Origin: Chondrus crispus
Taxonomy: Eukaryota; Rhodophyta; Florideophyceae; Gigartinales; Gigartinaceae
Assembly: GCF_000350225.1 (NCBI RefSeq)
Contig: NW_005178610.1
Location: forward strand, 62,001-126,000
Length of the DNA: 64,000 bases
Direction: 5' to 3'
Within the stretch, counting starts at the first letter, position 1. Each line of letters opens with the position of its first letter. This document shows positions 9,701 to 19,280 of this stretch, piece by piece. A model generated the notes under the pieces. It was not told where the DNA came from. It ran no database searches and was given only the letters and a program-made list of their open reading frames with translations. Position numbers and translations under genes: made by a program.

Positions 9701-11309
9701 GAAGAGAGCCGTCTTTCTTCGGTACGAGCACCACCGGGGACGCCCACTCGGTGCTCGCGGGCTCGATAACCCCTGCGTTCAACATCTTGTTGACCTCCTT
9801 TGCGACCATTTCGCGCATGGCCGGGCCCTTTCGATAGGGCATAGAACGAATCGGTTTCGTTCCCGGTTCGAGGGGAATGCGGTGCTCTGTGGCTTGGATC
9901 GTTCCGAGCGCACCGCTCCACAGACTGGAGTGCTTACGGAGCATCTCGAGCACGTGGCCACGGAGCTTGTCATCGTCGATGTATGACAAGTCAATCTCTT
10001 TTTCCCAATCCATCGGTGGATTTTCGGGATCCTTCTGCTGGGGGGGTACAGTACCCTCCGCCGTCGGTGGGGATATAGGTGACCGTTCGTCCGGGTCAAC
10101 CCCTTCACTCCCCGCAGTTGCCCTCTCGTCGGAGCTGGATCGGCCAGCTCCGACGTCTCCGACTTGATCGGTCAAGTCGGTCAGATGCAACGCGAGCGCG
10201 ACCCCCTCAGCGACTCGACGTTCGGGCGTGAGGATCGCGAGGGGGTTGCGCTTCGCGTATCCCACGACGGTGTGCTTCGGAAGCCGCCTCTCCCGTCGCG
10301 AGAAGTTTGCGACGATGACTTCGAATGTCTGGTTCGGCAGGACTTCCACGACACCATTCGTCAGCCTCACTCCATGGCGGTGTTGGAGTGAGGGCTTGGG
10401 CTCCAGGAACACGAGACCCCTCCCCGCGGTTGTCACACGCACACGGGCTTGCGACATCGCGGGGATGGTAGCCCAGCGGGCGATTCGGATCGCCTGCGGG
10501 GCCTCCTCGCGTACCTCCGGACGACTCGTTTGGCGACCATGTCGCCTGGTAGAGGGAGTCGGTTCCCCCTTCCCATTGACGATGGCTACCGACCCACCGC
10601 GACGAAGTTCGAGCTTCTGTCCATCGATGTCGATGCTGCGTACGTGCGCATCAATGAATGCGGTCCCAAGTAGAACGGGAACAGCGAGTTGTTCGGCCAC
10701 TACGAAAGGTATGCGGAACGTCGTGTTCCGCAGCTGGACCGCGAGGCGGACGACCGCCGTAAGTCGAAGCGGGTTACTGTTCGCGCCAGCCAGGCGTGGT
10801 AATGGCGCGCCCCGTATTACGTAGCGAGCCCAGTCGGGAGGGAGGTCGGCCTTCCTCACCAAGTTGTAGCCCGAGCACGTGTCGACGGCGATCGTGTGGG
10901 GCTTAAACGCGTTGCCTTCGGTGGCCACGGAGCCCAAGACGTTATATATTTTCGACGTCATGAGGCATACGAGGCCATCGACCACCTTGGGCGCGACCTT
11001 ATCGGTGAGGTCGTTCCGCCGGGGCCTTCGACTTCGGCGTTGGCCCCTCTTGCGTTTCCTTCGGCTCGAGGCGGGGGACGTTCGCGTCTCAGTGACGCCC
11101 GTCCAGGTGCTGGAGTCCGTACGAGGCGGACATTTCGTCGGCGACCCTGGGCTCACCGGGGTCCGAAGGGCGGCCGACTCGTGTCGGTCGGCGTTAACCA
11201 CGTCTCGCTCGTTGCGCTTCACTGGGATGTCGGGTGTCCCTGTGGTGCCTTCTTCCAACATCGGGTCTACGTGGGCCACGGTGTTGGGTTTCTCCTGCAA
11301 TGTCGACAT
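6726..11309 (-). CDS. pol: Element A Pol: protease, RT, RNase H, integrase, chromodomain-like tail
   Basis: The frame has 1527 codons. After a basic N-terminal stretch the retropepsin-like site is at residues 142-147 (VDTCSG, with Cys where most families have Gly/Ser). RT follows at about 475-660 with YLDD at 638-641, RNase H near 790-900 (TDAS), the integrase HHCC finger at about 1090-1140, and a DDE core with DNGPQF and HPQTNGQVERYN. The last 60 residues resemble a chromodomain (FLIKWADYDAPTW), as in chromoviruses, which use it to steer integration. Pol lies in a different frame from gag, and the first ATG is 140 bp past the gag stop. The open frame extends upstream of that ATG, so the true start or recoding site is uncertain. 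The frame looks whole. Confidence 0.93.
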   Translation of the reverse strand: MSTLQEKPNTVAHVDPMLEEGTTGTPDIPVKRNERDVVNADRHESAALRTPVSPGSPTKCPPRTDSSTWTGVTETRTSPASSRRKRKRGQRRSRRPRRNDLTDKVAPKVVDGLVCLMTSKIYNVLGSVATEGNAFKPHTIAVDTCSGYNLVRKADLPPDWARYVIRGAPLPRLAGANSNPLRLTAVVRLAVQLRNTTFRIPFVVAEQLAVPVLLGTAFIDAHVRSIDIDGQKLELRRGGSVAIVNGKGEPTPSTRRHGRQTSRPEVREEAPQAIRIARWATIPAMSQARVRVTTAGRGLVFLEPKPSLQHRHGVRLTNGVVEVLPNQTFEVIVANFSRRERRLPKHTVVGYAKRNPLAILTPERRVAEGVALALHLTDLTDQVGDVGAGRSSSDERATAGSEGVDPDERSPISPPTAEGTVPPQQKDPENPPMDWEKEIDLSYIDDDKLRGHVLEMLRKHSSLWSGALGTIQATEHRIPLEPGTKPIRSMPYRKGPAMREMVAKEVNKMLNAGVIEPASTEWASPVVLVPKKDGSLRFCVDYRRLNAKTAADSYPLPRMDDCIDSLGDAAVFTTLDCNSGYWQIPVAPEDRDKTTFTTHMGTYRHLRMPFGLKGAPATFQRALDIILSGVRWQICLVYLDDVIVFSRTDAEHARHLDTVLSLLRSAGISLKLKKCSFFRPKVHYLGHVISPGKLSVADTAIDAFKTFTFPRTLTQVRSFLGACNVYRRFVKGFSKIARPLTDITRKDSDHDFDNPTEVQLQAFESLKAAMISPPILALPRYGRPYLLDTDASAYQLGCTLLQEHDEPNDWRPVGYWSYSLSDSERNYSATERECFAVVWAVRTLRPYIEGTKFTVRTDHDALRWLMSLTESSGRLTRWRLRLAEYDFTIQYRPGRVHQVPDALSRLVSPKVADDPRPAVEVDDDIPTFDGGTTVRDVSNELAEHACTASCDHQTVHVFVTTRNQAEARTRSRVRTRDEPRGDDEAPALQGPNSFWEENDEFDAADIQRAEDPEAGALDSPVAPPQDGLPAPLTIEEIAEEQRVDDFCQTVLARQSESRDSAFFEDHHGVLKRRHPFDPDTVQVVVPRTLRARLLRLCHNPAIAGHPGQNRMYYALRREYYWPHLAADVAATVRGCRTCAMNRVKLRKHLNRLRLFPATRPLESLAIDILGPLPKTKTGKRFLLVITDRFSKLTQVVALRTITAYTVAVAFCESWVFKYGVPRTLLSDNGPQFNAKFFHSTCCVLGITNLYTSAYHPQTNGQVERYNRTIASMLRNYVGEHQDDWDVYVGPLTYAYNSHVHRTTRTTPFELVLSRPPTEFSLRRTEGDAPPADRGNPRAEFLKTLDSTIQKAYGSLRRTQARYKRDFDKRIRRINLRLKAGDYVYLNPTDGGKTSNKLASPAVGPYRVLANDQRTITIDRDGVTERVSADRCVYAPPPANVPRASTTTPEDLADKINEGTQYAVERLLKHRVMEDGTTEFLIKWADYDAPTWTARTHIPEELVSRYARRLRARTGRDLTSEVNADVHC

Positions 11310-11449
11310 TGCTGGAGTCCCCGTGCTCGACTCCGATAGCGGGGGATGTATTATCGGACAATACCCCCCGTGTCCTTGGCCAGCACGCGGGGACCGGTCT
11401 AGTTCATAGGGAAAAGACGGCTCACGCGACCGCGTGTACGTAACCGTCT

Positions 11450-14020
11450 TTACCCTTTTTTCGAACTACCGGTGCTATCGGAGCTACCCCCCTGGCTATC
11501 GTCGGCCAGGTCTTCTCCGGGTGGCCGACCACGTGGGTCGGGACTATTCCTCCCGGGCGGCTCGGCAGCCTTGGCGAAGTACTCGGGTACTTCCGGGCCT
11601 TGACCTGCGGCGTCCGGCCGTCGCAGGATATGGGGGATGAAGCGAGTCGGCTCTCCTTCGTGACCCTCCGCGGGTAGGGGGTACGGATCCTCTACCCAGT
11701 CTTGCAGGTACATTATCGCATTCTGTACCTGTTGGGGTAACCGAGAACGGTCTCGGTCCCCTCTCCCTCCTTGGCGGGGGTACCTTGTGTCGGCCTGGCG
11801 GTAGTCGGGCCGATCGCGACGATCGAGTTCGGTACGACGATACCCGCCTCCACGGGGGGCCAATCGAGCGCCCCCACCCGACCGATTCGGGAAACCTTGA
11901 CGCGGGGGACGACCCTCGCCGACCGCTTGCCGGAGTAGATTGCGCGCCCCGGGGCGCGTCTCCATCTGGTAGCGGTAGTTCCTGTACGCCGTGAACATTC
12001 GTTGTTCCGGCGACAGGAACGGGCAGGCGTACATGGCGTGTCCGTACGTACGACATAGCCAGCACACGTACGCGCTGCCGTCCGTTGAGGCGAAGGTCGC
12101 CGCGTGACGCGCCTCCTCATCGGTGAGGAGGGGTACGCGAGGGGCTTCACCTCCGGGATCTCGGTTTGAGATGTCGAGCTCAGCGACCCGGGGAACCGTA
12201 CCCCTGGGTGCTCTGGGAGTGGCCGCGAACGCGGTCGCGTAGCTCGACGTCGTTCCGGTCGACATCGGTGAAGGGGGTCGACCCCCTACCGGCCCTGCTC
12301 CTTGCGTAATGAGGACAGGGTCGGCCTGCCACTCATCCTCCCCGACATGGAGGGTAGAGGCGGGCGAACTTGTGGCGGCGGACTTCGTAGTCCTGCCAGC
12401 CCTCCCTGCCGGTTTCGAATCCGGCAGAGGTAAACCGCGTCGAGCGCGGTAAGTGGTTCCTTCTGCCGTTGCGATACGGCGGATGGTCGGAAGATCGGTC
12501 TTCTGGCGGCTCGGCAGCCGCTGCACTGTCTCGGAAACTGCGGCACGGGTCGCAGGAGCGAGTCCCCGCACGAAGTAGTGCGCGAGGGACTGTTCGGAGA
12601 ACACTGCCGTGCACCGGAACGCGGCCGTTTCGAGCCGGTCCGCGAACGTGCTCTCCGTTTCATGAGATTGCTGTCGCGCCGTCGCGACAGCGTCGTACGC
12701 TTCACCTAACACGTCGTCGGTTAGGTAGCGTTTCAGGAACTGGTTCACGAGCCCCGGCCAACTCACGTCGTCGTGTAGTTGGCCGGCGCGGAGGCCACGC
12801 ATCGTATAACTCGTATACAGGCGCTCCGCGTCGCGCTCTAAGAAGTGCGCGAGGACTCTCACGGCAACACCTTCGGTCAGGTGCTGCGAGTTGAAGGTTA
12901 TCCGAATATCCTTCAAGAACGGTAGGAGCTGGATCGGGTCCGTACCGTCAAAGCTCCTCATCGTGGGACGGATCCCACGGCAGCGTTGGACGTACTTCGC
13001 GATCCGTCCCGCGTCACCCGAGGTGACGAGCCTCGAGGTGTTATCCAAGCGGTACATACGATAGTCAGCGACGGCGCTGAACTCTTGGATCATCGTATGC
13101 ACCGGCTCGAGCCCGGGTTCGGCGGGACCTAGCGTGCCGAAGGAGGTAACCGGTAGCGTACGGACGTCTACCGGACCTGGATGCTCGGCATAACTCGCCG
13201 GCGGGTAGCCGCCCCAGCGGGGATCGACGGAGAACATCGGTTCTCCGGATCCGCGGGCGGCTCCTCCACGGTCCTGTTCGTCCGCGTACGATACGCGGTC
13301 CATCTGCCGCCTACTTACGGGGATAGGCGGCAATGCTTGGGTCTCGGACGCGAGATTCGCGCCCATCGGGGGACGGTTTCCTTCCGCAGTCCGACTGGCG
13401 TCGGCGCCAGTCGGACGCCAACCTTCCGGAGCGACGGCGCTCGGAGGTACGGCACCACCGGGCCCTCTCGTGGGGGCACCGGGCAGCCTTTCGGCCATGG
13501 TCCGTTCCATGTCACGAGCACGCTGTCGCGTAGCGTTGAGCTCGGCGGAGAGGTGCGCGAACGCACCCAACTGCTCTGCTGACGGGGACGGTCGATCGTC
13601 GGGACGTCTCGTCGAGGTCGGCCTCGTGGGGCGACCTTGCCCGTGCAGTACGGGCTGTGCGAGGCGTGAGTCTTCGACGAGCACCAGTCGCGAGTGTAAT
13701 TCGTCGACTAGTGCTCGGAGATTCTCCAAGGACTGGCTGACTCGATCGAACCTCCCTTCACGTAGGGAGCGAAGCTCGTCCATACATCGCGAGTAGACGG
13801 CGTCCGTCACGTCTATACGGAGTGAAGTACGGACTTCCTCGATGTAGTCAGCTATGCGATCGAACATCGCAGCCGCTTGTCCTTCGGGGGACTCGGGCGA
13901 CGGTTCGCGGTCTCGGAGACCAGCGTCGCCGTCGCCGAACGGCGGTGATGGTGCGTGCATAGCGGCCGCCCTCGGATCCGCCGGTTCGGACCGGATCGAG
14001 GTGGCGTATTCTTGACTCAT
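11450..14020 (-). CDS. gag: Element A Gag
   Basis: About 856 codons from an ATG (MSQEYATSIR) about 60 bp downstream of the primer binding site; the open frame runs further back into the LTR, but that part merely translates LTR sequence. Residues about 1-330 are charged and Pro-rich with a short coiled coil. The central region from about 340 to 560 has the helical capsid pattern of Ty3/Gypsy Gag. A single Cys/His cluster (CWLCRTYGHAMYACPF) fits a CCHC knuckle, and an Arg/Gly-rich segment follows. Gag packages the RNA. The Gag of element D (60.7-62.4 kb) shares the capsid-like segment. Confidence 0.85.
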   Translation of the reverse strand: MSQEYATSIRSEPADPRAAAMHAPSPPFGDGDAGLRDREPSPESPEGQAAAMFDRIADYIEEVRTSLRIDVTDAVYSRCMDELRSLREGRFDRVSQSLENLRALVDELHSRLVLVEDSRLAQPVLHGQGRPTRPTSTRRPDDRPSPSAEQLGAFAHLSAELNATRQRARDMERTMAERLPGAPTRGPGGAVPPSAVAPEGWRPTGADASRTAEGNRPPMGANLASETQALPPIPVSRRQMDRVSYADEQDRGGAARGSGEPMFSVDPRWGGYPPASYAEHPGPVDVRTLPVTSFGTLGPAEPGLEPVHTMIQEFSAVADYRMYRLDNTSRLVTSGDAGRIAKYVQRCRGIRPTMRSFDGTDPIQLLPFLKDIRITFNSQHLTEGVAVRVLAHFLERDAERLYTSYTMRGLRAGQLHDDVSWPGLVNQFLKRYLTDDVLGEAYDAVATARQQSHETESTFADRLETAAFRCTAVFSEQSLAHYFVRGLAPATRAAVSETVQRLPSRQKTDLPTIRRIATAEGTTYRARRGLPLPDSKPAGRAGRTTKSAATSSPASTLHVGEDEWQADPVLITQGAGPVGGRPPSPMSTGTTSSYATAFAATPRAPRGTVPRVAELDISNRDPGGEAPRVPLLTDEEARHAATFASTDGSAYVCWLCRTYGHAMYACPFLSPEQRMFTAYRNYRYQMETRPGARNLLRQAVGEGRPPRQGFPNRSGGGARLAPRGGGYRRTELDRRDRPDYRQADTRYPRQGGRGDRDRSRLPQQVQNAIMYLQDWVEDPYPLPAEGHEGEPTRFIPHILRRPDAAGQGPEVPEYFAKAAEPPGRNSPDPRGRPPGEDLADDSQGGSSDSTGSSKKG

Positions 14021-14082
14021 CTCAACGCGTACGGACGCGGAGGAAAAAGAAAGTCTTCTCGGAAAGATCTCGGGGTCTTCTA

Positions 14083-14095
14083 GGTCGGGAGACCA
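14083..14095 (-). promoter_or_regulatory. Primer binding site of element A
   Basis: Reading the minus strand, one base after the LTR end comes TGGTCTCCCGACC, the usual TGG start of a site complementary to a tRNA 3' CCA end. The same sequence follows LTR B (22159-22172) and LTR D (60587-60600). I could not name the tRNA. Confidence 0.8.
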
Positions 14096-14096
14096 C

Positions 14097-14796
14097 TGTA
14101 GCATAAACACCCCCAGACGACTGGAGATGTAAGCGCAGTTCGACCTGTAGACCCCGGTTCGGAGAAGGGGTGAAGCGGGCCAACCAGCTACGGAACCGGG
14201 CTCGGGCCCGGGTAGCGGTGGTAGAGCGGGAGCGAGCAGGGACGCGCGCACGCACGAGCGGATCGACGCCTCGACGCCCCGGAGCAGCACTGGGTGACGT
14301 ACCAGTGCTGACGGGCGGAGGCGGTTCCGTGCTCGCTCGCGTGCTGCGCGTCCACTCCGGCTCGGCTCCGACTAAACGCGCGCGAAGAGCGAAGGCGACG
14401 TTTAGAATAAGCTGGGTGGACTGACCTTGGCGGTCGGTTGAGGACAAGCCCGTGCTTGTCCCCTTCCGTCGCCGTCGGTCCGCTCCATATTTAATATACA
14501 AAACAATCTATCATAACACTACAGTACCGAGGTACTGTAGTGGGCTACTGTAGTGCAGGTCGGCCTGCACTGTAATACTGTCAGCTATGTCGAGGCTGAC
14601 AGTACACGTATCACCCGTGGTGCGTGCGCGCTTCGTTCGCGCGCTGTACACGTGTGCACGTGTATGCGCGTGTCCCTTGTCCCTGTGGTGTACACATGGA
14701 CACGCGCGGTTGTACTGTAGAGCTCGTCGCTCTACAGTAGCTGATCTAGTTCTTGATCTAATCTAATTTAAAGCCCCAGGGGGGGGTTATGCTACA
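14097..14796 (-). repeat. 5' LTR of element A
   Basis: This 700-bp partner of 1512-2212 has the same terminal inverted repeat and hairpin chain. An AT-rich TATATTAAATATGG box on the minus strand (near 14487-14500) could be the promoter TATA element. Confidence 0.95.
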
Positions 14797-15231
14797 CCAG
14801 CCACAGGCACCCCATCAACATCATCTTCGCGATTTCCATACCTTTGAGCTCACTCGCTATCTCATTCTTCCTGTCAACCATGCGTACTCCTCCACTCTTA
14901 CCGCAGAATGCCTCTCCAAAATCTCCGATCCTAGACACGGCAACGCCATAAACCACATCTATGCGTTTCATTTGCTTGCGACGAGCTCACCCACTCTTTC
15001 CGAAATGCTTTTCGCGCTGTGGACGATGCCTACGCCACCACCATCGCGGAACGTTCGAAATCCCTCCCGAGCCCTGAGTCGACCGTCACCATCAAGCCCC
15101 ATTACAATCCTTACTCTATCATTGCAAACCATATCGACGAGCCAATTGGAGAAAACGCTGACTATGTCAAGCCAAAAAAATATCCACTAGCACAACGGTC
15201 CCGAACGTTACCCCCATTTGCACGGGCGTAG
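14797..15231 (+). pseudogene. Probable continuation of the RG-rich host gene beyond element A
   Basis: Immediately after the LTR an open frame reads about 130 codons in phase with the fragment at 1399-1511. A second open frame (15019-15228) reads a more protein-like stretch with HYNPYSIIANHIDEPIGEN. The two overlap in different phases, so the gene is either frameshifted or spliced here. No family is recognised. The link to the left fragment is inferred from phase only, since no target duplication marks the insertion. Confidence 0.3.
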
Positions 15232-15282
15232 TCGCCAAGACGCACACGAGTGTCTGTGCTCTTTCCTGGACAAAGCTAATGA

Positions 15283-17277
15283 CTAATAGAAACGGAAAAT
15301 GAGGACACACCCTACCTCGTCCCAAGCCACGAAACCAAACCGAAAAACGTTATGACATGCCTCACAACACTTGTGGAACTTCGCCAAAACGAATTTAAAA
15401 AGCTCCCGTCGTGGCTGGTGCACGAATAAACTTTCTTGTTTCAGCCCAGGAATTTGTTTGTCGACTTCAGATGGATTCGACGCACGTTTGGGGGTGCAGG
15501 CGCTGAGACCATGCATCAGGTCTCAACAGCTAGTTTTGCACACGCGGGCGTCGACAGCAAAACGTGTTTGAATTTTATTTGGATCGGTCACAAGAGACCG
15601 CGGGGACTTATTGACTGCTTGGGAAATAGTGTAGCCGGAGGACAAAAAATGCGTCGAGTGAGGAAAGAAGTCCTTCGCGAAGAACGCTGAAAGCTCGTCC
15701 CTTGCACAACTGTTGTCCAAGTCCTCCGTGTTTTCGATGTCCGTGGAGAGTGCAAGGGCACGTACAAGCCCCTTTGCAGTGTCAAAGTAGTCGCTGGTGT
15801 CAATCCCTATGTACGTCGCACGTAGCTGCTCGACGCTGGTATTCATCTGGCTAGCTAAGATCTCAAGAAACTCGTTCTCGTCGTGATTGGGAAAAACGCT
15901 CTTGTCCCTGTAGTTCTTCATCATTATCCTTGCGTAAGAACGTCGCAGATCCATGACCGTTGTTTGGGCCAGCGACGGCTCGCAAACCTTTAAAAAGCCC
16001 TGAAAGGTCTTGGTGATCTGCGAAGTGATCAAATCGAGTGCGTTCTCAATGTGTATCAGGAGGGGCCTGCTTGACACATGGGCCTCATCAAGTCCTGCAG
16101 CATCGATAATTGAGGGGCGAACAAAGGCGCAGTGGAATTCAATGTACTTCAGCACGAAGGCGGGGAAGAGAACAAAGGGCATACGGAGAGAGCGGTTCGT
16201 CTTCTCCTTTGCTGTCGCATCTGAATGAACCCATTGTCCCTACCCTCACGCATGTCCGTCAGATCGCCGTCTGATGGCAGCTGGAGTTGTGTGTAGAGCT
16301 GAGGCCTCTGACTACCGCCGGTCAACACTAACAAATTGATCAAATTGATGCTCCACTTGTTTCGTAAGCGTCCCTCCCGGAACAAAAGACAAACAGCAGA
16401 TTTAACACCCTTCTCCGCGCGTCTGTCGCCAAAACTGACAAGTATGTCATCTAGAGCTTTTCGAATCCGCTTCGTGCAACGCGCAAAATCTGCCGGAAGA
16501 AAAATAGCAGCCCGGGCTACACGGTTATCGATTACACGTCTGTCCGCCGCGCGCTGGCGACCAAGTCCCTTTTAGACATTGTATATGGATCGGAGATGAA
16601 TGCAGGCCTTTTCGGCGCTTGCAAACAGCAGATCGTCGCTCGCCTGGAAAAAAGCTTGCCATGCTCTGCCAATTTTTTGAAGTTAAATGCCTTGGTCATA
16701 ACGGTAATGCAAACAGCTCTGACGCGGTAGTGATAAATCAGTAGATCTACAGTGGAGTTGTCCCACACTGCTCCGAACAACATACCGGGTTGGCACATAT
16801 CGTCAATTTTTATGACGTTACAGACTACTGCCAGTCGTAACAGCTGGCCTGCCGCTATACAGAGCTGTTTAAACGATCCGTCATTGCCACCGCCCGCAAT
16901 TTTAGGCTCATATTCAAGTCGAAAAAATTCCTTCAGGTCATGATTGTTGGAAGCCGATACAGTAACCGACTTATACGCCGGCCGCCCCTGCCCGATTGCG
17001 ATTTGGTCTTTCAGCGTCGCCTCCTCAGAGGAAAAAAATCTGGAGCTGTGCGCAAGATCTTGCGCACCGGCTCAAGCCGGTGGAGAGTTTGGCTCCATGC
17101 CTCACGGACCGTAAGTTGTTCTTGAGGCGCCTGTGAATTTTTCTGGCTGTTTGCTTGGACGACTTTCCGCACGGGCACGGATACAGGGCTAGGAGACGTT
17201 CTAGCCGCGATGATGGCAACCTGTGTCTTGCGGACTTGGGCGATGTCGATTGTGCCCTTCTGAAATTGGGGCAGCAT
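15283..17277 (-). pseudogene. Tyrosine-recombinase relic, Crypton-like DNA transposon
   Basis: Several minus-strand open segments appear to belong to one decayed gene. An N-terminal piece starts at 17277 (basic, Pro/Gln-rich). A middle piece at 16532-16798 reads DLLIYHYRVRAVCITVM. A third at about 16149-16500 holds LLVLTGGSQRPQLY, like the first catalytic-Arg box of tyrosine recombinases. The 219-codon piece 15523-16182 holds TTVMDLRRSYARIM (box II-like, with Met where His is usual), then EFLEILASQMN and a Tyr (RATYIGI) in the place of the nucleophile. Segments lie in different frames, so at least three frame changes separate them. Crypton is the favoured family because no RT is present nearby. 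A DIRS-type source or an unrelated family cannot be excluded. Confidence 0.42.
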
Positions 17278-17852
17278 TGCAATGGTAGTGTGTACTTGGT
17301 CGTTGTTCTCATCTCCTTGTATTGTTTAAAACGACCGCCTAGGGGATTATGTGTAGTTCTGTCGTCAGTTCCCGCAAGACGATACGTTTTGGGTATATGT
17401 CAGGATCACAGGCAATATTTTTAACTTCATATTTTATCACGTACCGTGTCCCGCTTGTTTGTTTTCGACTGCCTTTTTGAAAACGGGAAAGGTTTTCTTC
17501 TTTCTTTTTGGAACTGTGTTGGCTGCCTCTTCGGTGCTTTCGGAGTCCACCGGGGTGCCGCTAATGGGGTTGGACTGGTCCGGGGTGCCCTCTGTTTATC
17601 GACTTGAGCTGAAATTCCAGGCGAGCGATGCGTCTGGTCATGGTCCGGGTGTGTGGATCCGACAGTTCTTGGTTGATCTGTCTTTCTCTGTGTATGGCTT
17701 CAAGTTTTCGTTTTCTCTCTCTTTCTTTTTGTTCCTTACAAGTTTCCTGAATGCAGACACTTTGTGTGAGCTTTTCAGATCGGGCTTAGAACATATGATT
17801 ACAGTGACTAAGTGTAGTCTCAGAATCTTCTTCTGAATTGAGAGGCGAGATA

Positions 17853-18182
17853 TCATTTCTCTTCATTTCTCTTCAGTGTATCGAGTCCGTTCTCAACAAA
17901 GGATAGAAACGTGTCCTTTGTGTTATTGGTTGTTGCCTTTTTGGCTGTTAATTCAGCTTTGCGTGCGTCTATTAGTGCTTGTAATACACTCTTTTCGAAG
18001 GTGATCTTGGCTTGTTGGAGGGCCCAGTCCATCATAGATTGATGCTCTTGGCTGACGCTTATTTTTATGGTGGCTCGTACTGACTTTGGTATTTGTTCCT
18101 GACTTAACATCGTTTCCATGTGTGCGATGTTTTTCTCTAATTGGGCAATGTTGTGGATCGATTGCGCAAGTTGGGAATATTG
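17853..18182 (-). CDS. Small coiled-coil protein, unknown
   Basis: A frame of 88 codons starts at the ATG at 18119 and stays open about 20 codons further upstream. Heptad-like spacing of Leu/Ile/Met with many Gln, Lys and Glu residues (ALQQAKITFEKSVLQALIDA) indicates a coiled coil. It lies on the same strand and upstream of the recombinase relic, so it could be an N-terminal exon of that transposon or an independent gene. No Cys/His or enzyme motif is present. Confidence 0.35.
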   Translation of the reverse strand, partial: QYSQLAQSIHNIAQLEKNIAHMETMLSQEQIPKSVRATIKISVSQEHQSMMDWALQQAKITFEKSVLQALIDARKAELTAKKATTNNTKDTFLSFVENGLDTLKRNEEK

Positions 18183-18758
18183 CTAAGTATATTACGCCAT
18201 GAAAGTGTGCGCTGCAGGAGCGTTCTTGGCCGTCAGAAGAACAGAACGGTTATGACACAAAACGCTTCTGCACGTATCAAATTCGATGTATGTGCGAAAA
18301 CAGAACTGCCAGTAGAACATGCCCCCCATGGCCCCGCCACGCCCGATTACTCGTTTCCAAACATTCCCGTCCGCAGAACTGTTTTTCCCACATTATCACG
18401 TCGACCCCGCCATGCGCCCTCTGTTATGCACCCACCCATTCTCCGCACATACAACAAATTTACAATACTGACAAAAAAAAATATGATTTTTGCCACCCCC
18501 ATGCAGGCGCACGAGCAATATTTTTAATTTCAATTTCTAACCTTTCTGTTCAACTGACTAACCCTTCTGTTCCAACCCGCTAAACGCTTCTGTTTTCACG
18601 CCTTTTCATTACTACGTACTTACCCATGTGCACTCATTCAATAGTGCATCCCCTTCCCTTTTGCACGCCATTTCATCAGTCAAATACGACCATAAAACTA
18701 ATCCCGCCGCAATTGCCCCAAAACACCTCATTTCAAAATGTGCCTCCCTCGCAGAACC
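18183..18758. other. No supported gene
   Basis: The overlapping short frames here show no convincing protein character. An A-run and AT-rich intergenic sequence dominate. Confidence 0.5.
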
Positions 18759-18965
18759 GTTCTGCAGGGCACCCCCAAAAACACAACCGTACGGCACGAT
18801 TTCCGTCCTGTCTGGCAAAATTCCTTGAAAACCGGTTCTGCAGGGCACCCCCAAAACACTACCGCACGGCACGATTTCCCTCCTGTCTGGCAAAATTCCT
18901 CGAAAACCCGTTCTGCAGGGCACCCCCCAAAACCCCAAAACACTACCGCATGGCAGAAATAATGG
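18759..18965. repeat. Tandem repeat, about 76-bp unit, 2.5 copies
   Basis: Units begin GTTCTGCAGGGCACCCC at 18759, 18835 and 18910, giving periods of 76 and 75. The units differ at a few positions, and the last is truncated with a duplicated CCCCAAAAC stretch. Open frames across it are repeat by-products. Confidence 0.85.
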
Positions 18966-19280
18966 GAGTGAACGCAATTCTCCTGATTGCATTTGCAACA
19001 AACCCGAAACGACTCCTTCCCTTTACTGATAGTTATATGTACCCTGTGCTTCGTAGAGCGAGGGAAAGAAAGAGGAACACAAACAATAAAACGACCAACT
19101 GCAAATATTCACGTTTCATTTGCAAGAATTTGCTACCGCGTTCGTACGCGAGCTGGCCTTCGCTTCTGCGCGAGACCTCTATCCTTCTAAATACCGTTAC
19201 ACATAGATACTGGAAGACTACCCCTCCCCTTCGCCCCCGAGATTTCACAACATACTGTAGTAATGGCTGATTGTGTAATG

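Larger units (their letters stand above)
1512..14796 (-). mobile_element. Element A: Ty3/Gypsy chromovirus-type LTR retrotransposon with an antisense ORF
   Basis: The element runs on the minus strand: 5' LTR 14097-14796, primer binding site 14083-14095, gag 14020-11450, pol 11309-6726, a repeat-rich non-coding stretch, an ORF on the opposite strand (2273-4783), then the 3' LTR 1512-2212. The LTRs begin TGTAGCATAA and end TTATGCTACA. I count about nine substitutions and one length change in 700 bp, so the insertion is fairly young. The coding frames look whole. At 13.3 kb it is much longer than a typical Gypsy element (5-7 kb); the antisense ORF and a 1.9-kb non-coding tract account for part of the excess. 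Flanking bases (CGCGG on the left, CCAGC on the right) show no target-site duplication. Confidence 0.93.
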
